Assembly (NCBI GenBank): GCA_012270045.1
Contig: JAAXJC010000165.1
Location: forward strand, 29,518-93,517
DNA length: 64,000 nt
DNA from: Luminiphilus sp.
GTDB taxonomy: Bacteria > Pseudomonadota > Gammaproteobacteria > Pseudomonadales > Halieaceae
Reading direction: 5' to 3'
The notes beneath the pieces are model-generated. The model was not told the DNA's origin, ran no database searches, and saw only the letters and a list, made by a program, of their open reading frames with translations. The position numbers were made by a program, and so were the translations under genes. Below are positions 35,351 to 45,243 of this stretch, in pieces (position 1 is the first letter of the stretch; each line of letters begins with the position of its first letter).

Positions 35351-37323
35351 TCAACCACCGAGGGGTCGGCCATGTCCGCTGCGGCTTCATCACCGTCAAT
35401 GGACCGGATAGCATCGGCCAGCGCCGCACGGGACGCCAGCAAATCAGGCACCTCGGGAGCCACATTCAATGTCCCCAGGGCATCCAGTTCGGTCGCCATG
35501 GCCGCCACCCGATCCGGGTCATGCTCTGCATACAACGCTATCGAATCCGCTGCCCGCCCTACGGCGTGGGCATAGAGCGCCTGATTGGCCGACAGACCGG
35601 CAATCTGAGCCTGCTCCAGGGACATGCGTATGTTTTGACGAACAAGATTCTCCCAGTCAGGGGTGAGCAAGCCGGCCATGTCGTCACTGCGACTGTGGAT
35701 CACCAGGTAGCTGGACAGCTTGGCCATAGCCGCACGCCAGCCGGCCTCGGCGCGACCCAGCCAGCTGTTATCGGGCTCGCTCGTTATCTCCGCTTCGGGC
35801 CGCCTGCTGGCCACCTGCAGGCGCTCCGCCTGCTCAATCAGAGCTGAAAAACGAGCATAGAGACCAACGGCATCAAGCCGGGGAGCCGCGGCCAGTGCAG
35901 CGAGGTCAGAGGCCAGGGCCCGGCGCGAGAGATCAAAGCGCGGATCATCAACTTCACTGAGTAGCGCGTCAGCATTGGTCAGCAGTGCCTCTGCCGCTGC
36001 GATGTCCCGGGAGGTGAGCAAGCGTTGGGCCGAGAGCCGCACCAGGAAAGCCGCCTCGTTGGCCAGCCACGCCCTGCGATCAGTGGCGGTCAATCGAGCC
36101 AGCCGGACATCCAGGCGCTCGACCCGATCCCTTAACAGGGCAATCGATCCGTCCTGCTCGGCAAGAAGTTGGCTCTGCCGGGCGGCAGCGGCCCGCAGGG
36201 CCGCTTCAGCACGTTGTTCTGCGGCGGCCATCTGGGTCGCCAGCGAGCCCTCGATGGCGGCCGCCCTCTGATCCGGCGCCGTTTCAATGGCGGTGAGCCT
36301 TCCCTCCAGGGCAGCCAATCGGTCCACGGCGTCCTGGTACTGGGGCCAACCGTACCACCAGCCCAGGTAGGCTCCCGCTCCCGCTGCCAGCAGGAACAGG
36401 ACGATAATAAAGCGAGCCAGTCGATCGGGGCCGCGCACGCTTGTTTGACGGGCTTCGACGGGAGCTTTGGCAACGACCGCCGGTGCCGCGTCCACGGTAG
36501 GGACCTCATCGGCTTCCCTGGTGGCCTCTGCTGTCTCAACGGTCATATCTTCACGCTCCTCCAACTGGGCGGGCTCTTCGTTTTGCTGTGCCGGCAGCAA
36601 GTCATCAACCGCCGCAAGGAATGCCTCATCACCGGCTCCCGACGCGGTTTTAATGTCTGTCCAGCCAAGACCTTCGGCGATTTCCGCTACCCGGTCCGAG
36701 GGCACTACCACCGGACTGTCCAGCAGGTTGGGCTGGCCGCCACGACCCAGCAACTGCGTCAATTGCTCCAACAACTCCCCGGAACTGGCCTGGAACACCA
36801 CATGCTCCCGCTCGCACAGTTGCCAGCAGAACTGTCCGGCATCCACGCTCGCAGCCTCGCGCCGGTAGCAGACATAGCTCACCACCAGCGCGCCCCGCTC
36901 CTTGAGGGCCTCCGCAAGCAGCCCGCGGCCACCCTCGCCCTTGATGATAACTACCTGCTTGCCCTGCACATCGTGCAGGACATCAAGGGCCAGCAAACCC
37001 TCCGAGTCCGCCCGTTCAGGGACAGAAACATCAAAACCGGCTGCCGCTACCGCCCTGGCGGTGGCGTTACCGACCGCCAGAATGGGGCAGTCCATTGCCT
37101 GTAATTGGGGTGCCAGGTTGGCCAACCCCTGATCAACCGCATTGGCACTGATGAAGATACAGATGTCGCCAGGGTGCAGTGTGATCAGTTCCCGGTCTTC
37201 CACCGGAATCGCCGCGATGTCGACCAGTGGCTGCACGATACTGTCCACGCCACGTTGGCTCAGGGCGCTACTGAGGGATTCGACGGCTCCCCCTGGTCGC
37301 GTCAAGACCGCGGTAAGTGTCAC
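35347..37323 (-). CDS. hemDX: Fused uroporphyrinogen-III synthase and HemX membrane protein
   Basis: Two proteins that are separate in E. coli are joined here. Residues about 1-250 are HemD, which cyclises hydroxymethylbilane to uroporphyrinogen III (LTRPGG start, IFISANAVD and FQASSGELL segments). After an acidic Ala/Glu linker comes one membrane helix (about residues 300-322) and a helical coiled periplasmic HemX domain to residue 658. The frame is continuous with no stop. The GTG start overlaps the hemC stop as GTGA. Such hemD-hemX fusions are known in some gammaproteobacteria; HemX has no proven methyltransferase activity. Confidence 0.9.
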   Translation of the reverse strand: MTLTAVLTRPGGAVESLSSALSQRGVDSIVQPLVDIAAIPVEDRELITLHPGDICIFISANAVDQGLANLAPQLQAMDCPILAVGNATARAVAAAGFDVSVPERADSEGLLALDVLHDVQGKQVVIIKGEGGRGLLAEALKERGALVVSYVCYRREAASVDAGQFCWQLCEREHVVFQASSGELLEQLTQLLGRGGQPNLLDSPVVVPSDRVAEIAEGLGWTDIKTASGAGDEAFLAAVDDLLPAQQNEEPAQLEEREDMTVETAEATREADEVPTVDAAPAVVAKAPVEARQTSVRGPDRLARFIIVLFLLAAGAGAYLGWWYGWPQYQDAVDRLAALEGRLTAIETAPDQRAAAIEGSLATQMAAAEQRAEAALRAAAARQSQLLAEQDGSIALLRDRVERLDVRLARLTATDRRAWLANEAAFLVRLSAQRLLTSRDIAAAEALLTNADALLSEVDDPRFDLSRRALASDLAALAAAPRLDAVGLYARFSALIEQAERLQVASRRPEAEITSEPDNSWLGRAEAGWRAAMAKLSSYLVIHSRSDDMAGLLTPDWENLVRQNIRMSLEQAQIAGLSANQALYAHAVGRAADSIALYAEHDPDRVAAMATELDALGTLNVAPEVPDLLASRAALADAIRSIDGDEAAADMADPSVVD

Positions 37324-38228
37324 CCTCGCACGGCCTCCAGGATCGCCGCTGCGCCCTTTTCCAACAGGGTTTGGGCGACCTGTTCGCCCAGGGCCTCGGG
37401 GTCGGATCCGCGGGCTTCTGCCTCGAGCAGGCTGTTACCCTCGACACTGCCTACCAGGGCACGCAACCAAAAACCGTCAGCTTCCGGTACCGCATAGCTG
37501 GCAATGGGTACGTCACAACCGCCATCCAGAACCCTGACCACCGACCGCTCGGCCACGACACAGTCGGAGGTGGTTTGGTGATTCAGGGGGGCCAGCAATG
37601 CCGCGGCCCGCTCATCATCGGCACGATACTCAATACCGACCGCACCCTGACCGCCAGCGGGCAGGGAGACCTCCGGTTCTATGCGGGCGCCAATGCGCGA
37701 TTCGAAACCCAGCCGGACCAAGCCCGCCGTCGCCAGGATAATGGCATCAAACTCACCGGCATCCAGTTTCGCCAGCCGCGTGTTGACATTGCCGCGCAGG
37801 AAGCCGATATCGAGGTCGGGCCGCAGCCGCCTGATCTGGCAGGCTCGACGCAGGCTGGAGGTCCCCAGGGTGGCCCCCTGTGGCAACTGGTCAAGGGCGG
37901 ATTTACCTACCAGCGCGTCACGGGGATCCTCCCGCTCACATATCACACCCAGGGTCAGGCCCGGGGGTAGTGTCATGGGTACATCCTTCATTGAATGCAC
38001 CGCAATGTCCGCGCGCCCGTCCAACAGGGCCGTTTCCAGTTCCTTGACGAACAGACCTTTGCCGCCCACTTTGTACAGGGGTTTGTCCAGTAGCTGGTCT
38101 CCCCTGGAGGTCATGCCGAGCAGTTCAACGGTGACGCCGGGATGCAGTTGCCGCAGGCGGCCAGCCACATGGTTGGCCTGCCACAGGGCCAGGGGGCTCT
38201 CCCGGGTGGCGATAACAAGCTTTGACAC
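37320..38228 (-). CDS. hemC: Porphobilinogen deaminase (hydroxymethylbilane synthase)
   Basis: Joins four porphobilinogens into hydroxymethylbilane using a dipyrromethane cofactor. The 302-residue protein starts with the usual [15 protein letters not shown], holds the Asp of the active site in the KDVPMTLP region, and has the cofactor-attachment cysteine in DGGCDVP. The GTG start is preceded by a good GGAG site 7 bases upstream. It is the first gene of hemC-hemDX-hemY, divergent from argH as in Pseudomonas. Confidence 0.96.
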   Translation of the reverse strand: MSKLVIATRESPLALWQANHVAGRLRQLHPGVTVELLGMTSRGDQLLDKPLYKVGGKGLFVKELETALLDGRADIAVHSMKDVPMTLPPGLTLGVICEREDPRDALVGKSALDQLPQGATLGTSSLRRACQIRRLRPDLDIGFLRGNVNTRLAKLDAGEFDAIILATAGLVRLGFESRIGARIEPEVSLPAGGQGAVGIEYRADDERAAALLAPLNHQTTSDCVVAERSVVRVLDGGCDVPIASYAVPEADGFWLRALVGSVEGNSLLEAEARGSDPEALGEQVAQTLLEKGAAAILEAVRG

Positions 38229-38290
38229 GAGCTGCTCCTTAATTCAGGGCGCCAGCTTACCACGGCTGGAACTGATCAAAACCGGCACAA

Positions 38291-38299
38291 TGGTATACT
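38291..38299 (+). promoter_or_regulatory. Extended -10 promoter for argH
   Basis: TGG followed by TATACT gives an extended -10 element 60 bases before the argH start. No good -35 is present, as is usual for this promoter class. The call is inferred from motif and position. Confidence 0.5.
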
Positions 38300-38358
38300 C
38301 CACGCTGCCATTCAGGGCCTCACCCCGGCTGTCGGGGACCAGCATGTCAGGACCGGAT

Positions 38359-39783
38359 ATGAGTCAATCCGAAAAATCAGAAGCGACCACCAGTGCGCTG
38401 TGGGGCGGGCGGTTTGGTGAAGCCACCGATGCCTTTGTGCAGCGCTTTACCGCATCCCAGCAGTTCGATCGACTGCTGGCGCCACAGGATATCCGCGGAT
38501 CGCTCGCCCACGCCCGGATGCTGGCCGCACAGGACATCCTCTCCGCTGGGGAATTGACCGAGATAGAAGCGGGACTGGCAACCATTGCCGAAGAAATTGA
38601 CCAGGGTCGGTTTGACTGGCGGGTCGACCGGGAAGATGTGCACATGAACATCGAGGCGCGGTTGACCGAAATCATCGGTGAGACAGGTAAAAAACTGCAT
38701 ACCGGACGTTCGAGAAACGATCAGGTAGCCACCGATATACGGCTCTGGCTGCGGGAATCCATCGACGCGGTGACCGGTGAACTGACGCGGCTGCAATCGG
38801 GTATTGTCGAACTGGCCGCGGAAAACACTGACACCGTCATGCCGGGTTTCACCCATTTACAGGTCGCCCAACCCATTACTTTTGGCCATCACCTGCTCGC
38901 CTGGAACGAGATGCTGGAGCGGGACTTTGGCCGCCTGCAGGACTGCCGGGACCGTCTCAACCAATGCCCGCTGGGGGCCGCGGCCCTCGCCGGCACCACC
39001 TTCAACATTGACCGGGAGCAGACCGCTGCCGCATTGGGTTTCACCCAGCCGACACGCAATTCCCTCGACTCGGTGTCGGATCGCGACTTTGCCATTGAAT
39101 TTGCAGCGGCTGCCGCCCTGACGGCAACCCACCTGTCCCGCATGGCGGAGGAATTGGTCATCTGGACCTCGGCCCAGTTCCAGTTCGTTACGATTCCGGA
39201 CCGCTTCTGCACCGGCTCGTCCATCATGCCCCAGAAGAAAAACCCCGACGTGCCCGAATTGGTGCGCGGCAAAACCGGTCGGATCAACGGACACCTGATG
39301 GCCCTGCTCACCCTGATGAAAGCCCAGCCGCTGGCTTACAACAAGGACAACCAGGAGGACAAGGAACCCCTGTTCGACTGTGTGACCACCCTGTATGACT
39401 GTCTGCGGGCCTTCGCCGATATGGTCCCCGCCCTGAAACCCAACCGGGCTGCCATGGTCAACGCTGCTCTGGAAGGCTTCGCCACTGCCACCGATCTGGC
39501 CGATTACCTGGTACGCCGGGGTCTACCGTTCCGGGATGCCCATGAAGTGGTGGGGCGCGCGGTGGCCCATTGTGTGGACCATGATTGCCGGCTCGAGGAT
39601 CTCTCACTGCCGACGCTGCAGGAATTTCACGGCAGCATAGACAGTGACGTTTTTGAGGTGCTGACCCTTGAGGGATCAGTCGCCGCCCGCAACCATCCGG
39701 GGGGTACCAGTCCGCTGCAGGTCAAGGCTGCGGCAGCTGCTGCCAGGGAACGGCTTACTGCCCGACAGGCTGACCCCCGCTGA
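38359..39783 (+). CDS. argH: Argininosuccinate lyase
   Basis: Last enzyme of arginine synthesis, splitting argininosuccinate into arginine and fumarate. The 474-residue protein has the ALWGGRF start, the HTGRSRNDQ segment, the HLQVAQP region and the superfamily signature [11 protein letters not shown]. The ATG at 38359 has AGGA 6 bases upstream; an ATG at 38344 with GGGGA is nearly as good and would add five residues. A much longer in-frame opening into hemC is only chance antisense reading. It is divergent from hemC. Confidence 0.96.
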   Translation: MSQSEKSEATTSALWGGRFGEATDAFVQRFTASQQFDRLLAPQDIRGSLAHARMLAAQDILSAGELTEIEAGLATIAEEIDQGRFDWRVDREDVHMNIEARLTEIIGETGKKLHTGRSRNDQVATDIRLWLRESIDAVTGELTRLQSGIVELAAENTDTVMPGFTHLQVAQPITFGHHLLAWNEMLERDFGRLQDCRDRLNQCPLGAAALAGTTFNIDREQTAAALGFTQPTRNSLDSVSDRDFAIEFAAAAALTATHLSRMAEELVIWTSAQFQFVTIPDRFCTGSSIMPQKKNPDVPELVRGKTGRINGHLMALLTLMKAQPLAYNKDNQEDKEPLFDCVTTLYDCLRAFADMVPALKPNRAAMVNAALEGFATATDLADYLVRRGLPFRDAHEVVGRAVAHCVDHDCRLEDLSLPTLQEFHGSIDSDVFEVLTLEGSVAARNHPGGTSPLQVKAAAAAARERLTARQADPR

Positions 39784-39791
39784 CGGGACCA

Positions 39792-40112
39792 TCAGTCCCA
39801 GGAGAACTCCACCCCGGCATGCTCACGCAACTGCACTGGCAGGAACTCCCTGAACAACTCCCCAGTCTTGGTATCCCGCCAGTCTTCTGCCGCCTCATCC
39901 CAGACATAGTGGAAGCCGCCCCCGGGGGTGGCCAGCCAGAGCTGCTCGGTGGGTGGCTGTCGGCTGAAAACGAACACCACCCCATTGGGAAAGCGCGCGT
40001 TGATGACGCCCTCCGCGGTCGCAAGATCGGGATCTTCAGGCAGTTCCTCCAGTCGCATTTCCACCAGATCAAAGGTTTCTTCAATGAGATCAAAATAACG
40101 GTTATTCGTCAT
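39792..40112 (-). CDS. cyaY: Frataxin-like iron-sulphur cluster assembly protein CyaY
   Basis: A 106-residue frataxin homologue that modulates cluster assembly on IscS/IscU. The acidic N-terminal helix (YFDLIEETFDLVEMRLEEL, in part) binds iron, and the beta-sheet contains NGVVFVFSRQPP and the WLATPGGGFHY signature. GAGGAG lies 6 bases before the ATG. It is divergent from lptM-lysA, as in E. coli and Pseudomonas. Confidence 0.95.
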   Translation of the reverse strand: MTNNRYFDLIEETFDLVEMRLEELPEDPDLATAEGVINARFPNGVVFVFSRQPPTEQLWLATPGGGFHYVWDEAAEDWRDTKTGELFREFLPVQLREHAGVEFSWD

Positions 40113-40164
40113 GCCTGCTCCTCGATTTCGGCCGCTGCCAAGGCACCAGCCGCGCCGACCACGC

Positions 40165-40173
40165 TGATACAAT
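40165..40173 (+). promoter_or_regulatory. Extended -10 promoter for lptM-lysA
   Basis: TGA followed by TACAAT forms an extended -10 element 25 bases before the lptM ATG, inside the cyaY-lptM divergent gap. No clear -35 was found. Confidence 0.5.
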
Positions 40174-40197
40174 AGCGGTATCAGGAGTATAACCAGC

Positions 40198-40311
40198 ATG
40201 AAGACCCTTACGGTTACAACCTTACTGCTATTGCTACTTGCGGGTTGCGGGCAGACCGGCCCGTTACGGCCCGCCGAGGAGCAGCCCGACGCTGCTGAGG
40301 CGGACGCGTGA
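40198..40311 (+). CDS. lptM: LptM (YifL-type) small outer-membrane lipoprotein
   Basis: A 37-residue lipoprotein precursor. A Lys/Thr N-terminus, a Leu-rich helix and the lipobox LAGC are followed by the conserved GQTGPLRP, the LptM signature. In E. coli this protein (formerly YifL) assists LptD/LptE maturation for lipopolysaccharide export. AGGAG lies 10 bases before the ATG. The stop overlaps the lysA GTG start (GTGA). Position between cyaY and the lysA/dapF genes matches the conserved neighbourhood. Confidence 0.9.
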   Translation: MKTLTVTTLLLLLLAGCGQTGPLRPAEEQPDAAEADA

Positions 40312-41564
40312 ATCACTTCCATGCCGTCGACGGCACCCTGTTTTGCGAGGGCGTGGCACTGGAGACCCTGGCTGACCGCCATGGAACGCCCCTGTATGTT
40401 TATTCAAGGGCGGCCATAGAGGAGGCTTTCTCGGCGTACCAGACTGCGCTGGCCGGCCACGACCACCTGATCTGCTATGCCGTCAAAGCCAACTCAAATC
40501 TGGCGGTGCTGGGACTGCTTGCCGAGTTGGGCGCCGGTTTTGACATCGTCTCAATAGGCGAGCTTGAACGGGTGCTGGCCGCCGGCGGCGACCCAGGAAA
40601 GGTAGTTTTCTCCGGTGTCTGCAAAAACCGCGCAGACATGCTGCGAGCGCTGCAGGCAGGCATTCACTGCTTCAACGTGGAATCCGAGGCTGAGTTGGAA
40701 ACCCTGGCGGCAGTGGCCAGGGAAAACGATCTGATCGCCCCGGTATCGTTACGGGTAAATCCCGATGTCGACGCGCGCACCCACCCCTACATTGCCACGG
40801 GCTTAAAGGACAATAAATTTGGCATTGCCATTGACGCAGCCCTGCCACTTTATAACCGTGCCGCCGATCTACCGGGGATCAGGCCGATCGGGCTGGACTG
40901 CCATATCGGCAGCCAAATCCTTGCCATCGAACCCTTCGCAGAGGCCCTCGATCACCTGGTGCGGTTGGTTGATCAACTCCAGGACCAGGGCATCTCGCTG
41001 CAGCATATAGACGTGGGCGGAGGACTGGGCGTGAGCTATCAGGGCGAGACGGTCCCCGCCGTCGCCGACTACGTAGCGGCGCTCACCGAACCCCTCGCGG
41101 GTCACAATCTCACACTTATTCTCGAGCCCGGTCGCTCCATCGTGGCCAATGGCGGCGTATTGTTGACCCGGGTTGAATATCTCAAGCCCGGGCGCCACAA
41201 AAATTTTGCACTGGTTGACGCCGCAATGAACGACCTGCTGAGACCCGCACTCTATGGTGCCTGGCAGGACATCGTGGCGGTCGCGCCATCCCAGGCAGAA
41301 GCAACAACCTGGGACATTGTCGGTCCGGTCTGTGAAACCGGGGACTTTCTGGGCCATGCCCGGGAGCTGGCGCTGACATCCGGTGATATTCTCGCGGTGA
41401 TGGGAGCGGGCGCCTACGGCTTCACCATGGCTTCAAATTACAACAGCCGGCCACGGCCTGCGGAAATACTGGTTGACCTGGATTGCAGCCACGTTGTCAG
41501 GGAACGCGAATCCCTGCAGCAGCTCTGGGCTGGGGAAGCGACTTTGCCCGGTAAACCGAGGTGA
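40308..41564 (+). CDS. lysA: Diaminopimelate decarboxylase
   Basis: PLP enzyme converting meso-diaminopimelate to lysine. The 418-residue alanine-racemase-fold protein has the PLP lysine in YAVKAN (about residue 62), the GGGLGVSY phosphate loop, the EPGRSIV segment and the CETGDF catalytic cysteine near residue 345. The GTG start overlaps the lptM stop and the end overlaps the dapF start, so the block is translationally coupled. Confidence 0.96.
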   Translation: MNHFHAVDGTLFCEGVALETLADRHGTPLYVYSRAAIEEAFSAYQTALAGHDHLICYAVKANSNLAVLGLLAELGAGFDIVSIGELERVLAAGGDPGKVVFSGVCKNRADMLRALQAGIHCFNVESEAELETLAAVARENDLIAPVSLRVNPDVDARTHPYIATGLKDNKFGIAIDAALPLYNRAADLPGIRPIGLDCHIGSQILAIEPFAEALDHLVRLVDQLQDQGISLQHIDVGGGLGVSYQGETVPAVADYVAALTEPLAGHNLTLILEPGRSIVANGGVLLTRVEYLKPGRHKNFALVDAAMNDLLRPALYGAWQDIVAVAPSQAEATTWDIVGPVCETGDFLGHARELALTSGDILAVMGAGAYGFTMASNYNSRPRPAEILVDLDCSHVVRERESLQQLWAGEATLPGKPR

Positions 41565-42400
41565 AAATCAAATTCAGCAAAATGCACGGCGCCGGCAATG
41601 ACTTTGTGGTCATAGATACTGTGCGGCAGAGCCTGACCCTGACCCCCGCCCAAATCCGGCGCCTCGCCAACAGGCAGCGGGGAGTGGGTTGTGACCAGGT
41701 TCTGCTGGTGGGTCCGCCGGGATCCCCGGACGCCGACTTCAGCTACCGTATCTTCAACGCTGATGGCTCCGAGGCGGGACAGTGTGGTAATGGTGCCCGC
41801 TGCTTCGCCCGCTTCATCCGGGAACAAAAGCTGTCCTGGAAAAGATCGTTGACGGTTGAAACCCCCGGCGGGCTGATGGCGCTGGAAATCGAAGAGGACG
41901 GCCGCATCCGGGCCAATCTTGGCTGCCCTGTTTTCACCCCGGCTGCCATCCCCCTGACGTCCGACGTCGAGAGCCTGGAGTACCGCCTGGACCTCGACAC
42001 GGGCGCGCAGCTGGTGGGCGCCCTGTCACTGGGCAATCCCCACGCTGTACTGATTGTCGATGACGTGGCCCAGGCACCGGTAACGTCCCTGGGGCCAGTC
42101 CTTGCAGCCCACCCTCAATTCCCGGAACAGGCCAATGTCGGCTTCATGCAGGTTGTGAACCGTGATGAAATCAAACTGCGGGTGTTAGAGCGGGGCGCAG
42201 GGGAAACCCTGGCCTGCGGCACCGGAGCCTGCGCCGCAGTGATACACGGCATCAGGAAAGGCCTGCTGAACAACGCCGTGACAGTGCATCTGCCGGGGGG
42301 TAAGCTCTCGGTAACGTGGCAGGGCGATGACTCGCCCGTGTGGCTGGGGGGACCGACGGCGTCGGTCTTCGAAGGCTCCATCAGACTGCAGAATCGTTGA
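41561..42400 (+). CDS. dapF: Diaminopimelate epimerase
   Basis: Cofactor-free epimerase making meso-diaminopimelate from the LL form. The 279-residue protein has the two catalytic cysteines, in the GQCGNGARC and ACGTGAC motifs, about 75 and 220 residues in. The GTG start overlaps the lysA stop as GTGA. Having lysA and dapF adjacent places the last two lysine-pathway steps in one unit. Confidence 0.97.
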   Translation: MKIKFSKMHGAGNDFVVIDTVRQSLTLTPAQIRRLANRQRGVGCDQVLLVGPPGSPDADFSYRIFNADGSEAGQCGNGARCFARFIREQKLSWKRSLTVETPGGLMALEIEEDGRIRANLGCPVFTPAAIPLTSDVESLEYRLDLDTGAQLVGALSLGNPHAVLIVDDVAQAPVTSLGPVLAAHPQFPEQANVGFMQVVNRDEIKLRVLERGAGETLACGTGACAAVIHGIRKGLLNNAVTVHLPGGKLSVTWQGDDSPVWLGGPTASVFEGSIRLQNR

Positions 42401-42424
42401 ACACAGTGCGGAGACAGGTACACC

Positions 42425-43135
42425 ATGACCGGTGATGCATCCAGCAAACGATCGATGGCATTCACAGCCACGGACCTCGACCCGGGTGACGTAGAAAGTT
42501 TCCTGCGGGACAACCCTGAGTTTTTCCTGCATCGACCAGAGCTGTTGGCCGATATCAGGCTGCCCCACGGCGGTGCCGGGTCGGTGTCCCTGGTCGAACG
42601 TCAGGTGGCACTGTTACGGGAGCGTGATCTGGATACCCGGGGACGCCTGGCCGAGCTGACACACAACGCCGAGGCCAGCGAAACCCTGTTTGAGGCCTCC
42701 AGGCGAATGGTCATTGCGGTGCTGGACTGCCGTGAACTGGCCGACCTGAACCGTGTTGTCGAGGACGGTCTGAAGTCGTATTTTGGCGTCGAATACGCTG
42801 CCCATATCTGGCTGCCCGATGCTCAGGAGCTTGCTGCCGAGTTGCCTGCCTGCGATGCCGACCGGCACAGCATCCTGGACGGATTGCTCAAGGGTCAGCG
42901 GGCCTATTGCGGTGTATTCAGGCAAGAGGAGATGACCACGCTGTTTTCCGACTGTAGCTCCGAGGGCTCAGCGGCCATCGCGCCGCTGGTGCATGGTGAT
43001 CGCATGATCGGCGTACTCTCGGTGGGGTCCAGCGATGTCGGCCGCTATGACAGCTCGGTTGGCACACTGTTCCTTGAGCACCTGTGCCAGGTCATCACCC
43101 ATTTACCCTGTCTCGGGAAGCTGCCGGACGCGTGA
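42425..43135 (+). CDS. DUF484 family GAF-like protein
   Basis: A 236-residue protein of unknown function, always found between dapF and xerC in many gammaproteobacteria. It starts with a short helical region (VESFLRDNPEFFLHRPELL, in part), a coiled-coil segment, and a C-terminal GAF-like domain with an APLVHGDRMIGVLSVGS pattern. Its stop overlaps the xerC GTG by 4 bases. It may act with XerC or in cell-cycle control, but this is only inferred from conserved synteny. Confidence 0.88.
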   Translation: MTGDASSKRSMAFTATDLDPGDVESFLRDNPEFFLHRPELLADIRLPHGGAGSVSLVERQVALLRERDLDTRGRLAELTHNAEASETLFEASRRMVIAVLDCRELADLNRVVEDGLKSYFGVEYAAHIWLPDAQELAAELPACDADRHSILDGLLKGQRAYCGVFRQEEMTTLFSDCSSEGSAAIAPLVHGDRMIGVLSVGSSDVGRYDSSVGTLFLEHLCQVITHLPCLGKLPDA

Positions 43136-44046
43136 GCACTTCACTGGCAACGGCCAAGGACGTATTTCTGGATTACCAGCGCGAGGTGCGACAGGTCTCG
43201 CCCCACACCCTCGACGGCTATGGCCGTGACATCAACCGTTTTGTTATTTGCTGCTCGGACGCGGGTAAAAGCGATGTCGCTGACATTGTCGAGGCCGATG
43301 TTCGGCGCTGGGTGGCGCTGCTGCACCGGCAGGGCCTGTCAGCAACCAGCATTCAACGGGCGCTGTCCTCACTGCGGGCGCTGTTTCGATTTTTGTCCGA
43401 GCGTGATCCGGCGATTGGCAACCCTGTGCTGGGAGTCAGGGCGCCAAAGACGCGCCGCAGCCTGCCCAAAACCCTGGATCCGGACAATGTGGGTGCGCTG
43501 TTCAAGTGGCGGCCCGAAACAGCACTGGATCATCGGGACATGGCAATTGCGGAACTGCTGTACTCCTCGGGTCTGCGGCTGTCAGAGTTGGTGGCAGCCA
43601 ACATAGGTGACCTGGAGATCGAGGAATCGACGATTACCGTCACCGGCAAGGGACGCAAGACTCGCAATGTGCCAGTCGGTGGACCGGCGCTGACGGCGAT
43701 TAAAAAGTGGCTGGCCCTGCGGCCGCTGGCGGGTGAGACCATCGAACCCTCGGCACCGCTGTTTGTGTCCAGCCGGGGCCAGCGGATAAGCCCGCGCAGT
43801 GTCCAGCTTCGGCTGCAGCGTCTGGCGAAATACAGCGCCCTACCGGGCAAGCTGCATCCCCATATGCTGCGCCACTCCTTCGCCAGCCATATGCTGGAGT
43901 CCAGTGGCGACCTGAGGGCAGTGCAGGAGTTTCTCGGCCACTCGGATATCAGTACCACGCAAATCTATACACACCTCGATTTCCAGCATCTGGCCAAGGT
44001 CTACGACTCAGCCCACCCGAGAGCCCGCCGCAAAAACAAATCATGA
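43132..44046 (+). CDS. xerC: Tyrosine recombinase XerC
   Basis: Resolves chromosome dimers at dif with XerD. The 304-residue protein has an N-terminal SAM-like DNA-binding domain and a catalytic domain with all residues visible: Arg in SSGLRLSEL, Lys in GKGRKTR, HxLRH in HMLRHSF, His in LGHSDI, and the nucleophile Tyr in QIYTHLD. The GTG at 43132 overlaps the DUF484 stop; a longer opening from 43084 would overlap more and is unlikely. A dif site was not seen in the window. Confidence 0.95.
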   Translation: MSTSLATAKDVFLDYQREVRQVSPHTLDGYGRDINRFVICCSDAGKSDVADIVEADVRRWVALLHRQGLSATSIQRALSSLRALFRFLSERDPAIGNPVLGVRAPKTRRSLPKTLDPDNVGALFKWRPETALDHRDMAIAELLYSSGLRLSELVAANIGDLEIEESTITVTGKGRKTRNVPVGGPALTAIKKWLALRPLAGETIEPSAPLFVSSRGQRISPRSVQLRLQRLAKYSALPGKLHPHMLRHSFASHMLESSGDLRAVQEFLGHSDISTTQIYTHLDFQHLAKVYDSAHPRARRKNKS

Positions 44047-44738
44047 TTCGGGTTATCACCTTCGATCTCGACGACACGCTGTGGGATGTCCGACCGGCGC
44101 TGGTAAAAGCCGAGGCGGCCCAGAACCAGTGGCTGCGCACAAACTATCCTGAGACCCTGGCACTGCAGCAATCCGGGGAACTGACTCGGCTGCGACAACA
44201 GGTATTCGATGAGCAACCGGAACTTGCCCATAACATCAGCGGCTTCAGGCGCGCTGTCCTGCAGTTGTTGCTGACCGAGTGTGGTGTTCCGGTCGACCAG
44301 GCCAGGGAGGCCGCAGGCCAGGCTTTCGCCGCCTTCATCGCCAGAAGAAATGAGGTTGAGCTGTTTCCCCAGGCAGTACCCGTGCTGACGGAACTGGCGA
44401 CTCAGTACCGGTTGGGCTCACTGACCAACGGCAATGCAGACGTTGCCAAGACACCCCTTGGCCGATTTTTTGATTTCGCACTGAAAGCCGAGGACGTGGG
44501 GGCCGCCAAACCGGAACCCGCCCTGTTTCAGCACGCCATGCGGGAGTCGGGTGTGACGGCTGGGCAAATGGTCCATGTGGGGGACAGTCACGACCACGAT
44601 GTGACAGGTGCCCACCGGGCTGGCGTCCGCTCGATTTGGCTGACTGCCCCCGGGCAGGAGAGCCCACTGGCCGACGGGATTATCAATTGCCTGAGTGAGT
44701 TACCGGACGCGCTGCGGCGACTGAACACGGGTCCCTAG
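44043..44738 (+). CDS. yigB: HAD-family phosphatase YigB
   Basis: A 231-residue HAD hydrolase with the nucleophile motif DLDDTLWD at the N-terminus, motif II in SLTNGN, and motifs III/IV around AAKPEP and VGDSHDHDV. In E. coli YigB removes the phosphate from a riboflavin-pathway intermediate. The ATG overlaps the xerC stop, and the xerC-yigB order is conserved with E. coli. Activity is inferred from family and synteny. Confidence 0.88.
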   Translation: MIRVITFDLDDTLWDVRPALVKAEAAQNQWLRTNYPETLALQQSGELTRLRQQVFDEQPELAHNISGFRRAVLQLLLTECGVPVDQAREAAGQAFAAFIARRNEVELFPQAVPVLTELATQYRLGSLTNGNADVAKTPLGRFFDFALKAEDVGAAKPEPALFQHAMRESGVTAGQMVHVGDSHDHDVTGAHRAGVRSIWLTAPGQESPLADGIINCLSELPDALRRLNTGP

Positions 44739-44752
44739 GCGTTGCACCTACC

Positions 44753-45100
<348 letters not shown>

Positions 45101-45124
45101 TTACCTTGACGCTGCAACCCGCAC

Positions 45125-45152
45125 ATTATGATCTGCTCTGTGAATTTGGCAA
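45125..45152 (-). promoter_or_regulatory. Sigma-70-like promoter of glnK copy 1
   Basis: On the minus strand, TTGCCA, a 16-base spacer and CATAAT lie about 34 bases upstream of the PII start. It is the best-matching pair in the gap after the amtB terminator, but is moderate only. Confidence 0.45.
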
Positions 45153-45194
45153 TGCCAGTGACAGCTTTAACGCGAGGCTGGGTCACCAGCAGAC

Positions 45195-45220
45195 AAAAAA
45201 AAGGGGCCCGAAGGGGCCCC
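45195..45220 (-). terminator. Intrinsic terminator after amtB
   Basis: On the minus strand a 7-bp GC stem (GGGGCCC / GGGCCCC) with a CTTC loop is followed by eight Ts, 24 bases after the amtB stop. It separates amtB from the downstream PII copy. Confidence 0.92.
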
Positions 45221-45243
45221 AAACACAAGCCCGTCGCGAGGTG

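Noticed and set aside
37681..38358. Long N-terminal in-frame extension of argH across hemC
   Set aside because: It lies antisense to the well-supported hemC and has low-complexity Arg/Ser/Pro content; argH starts properly at 38359 or 38344.
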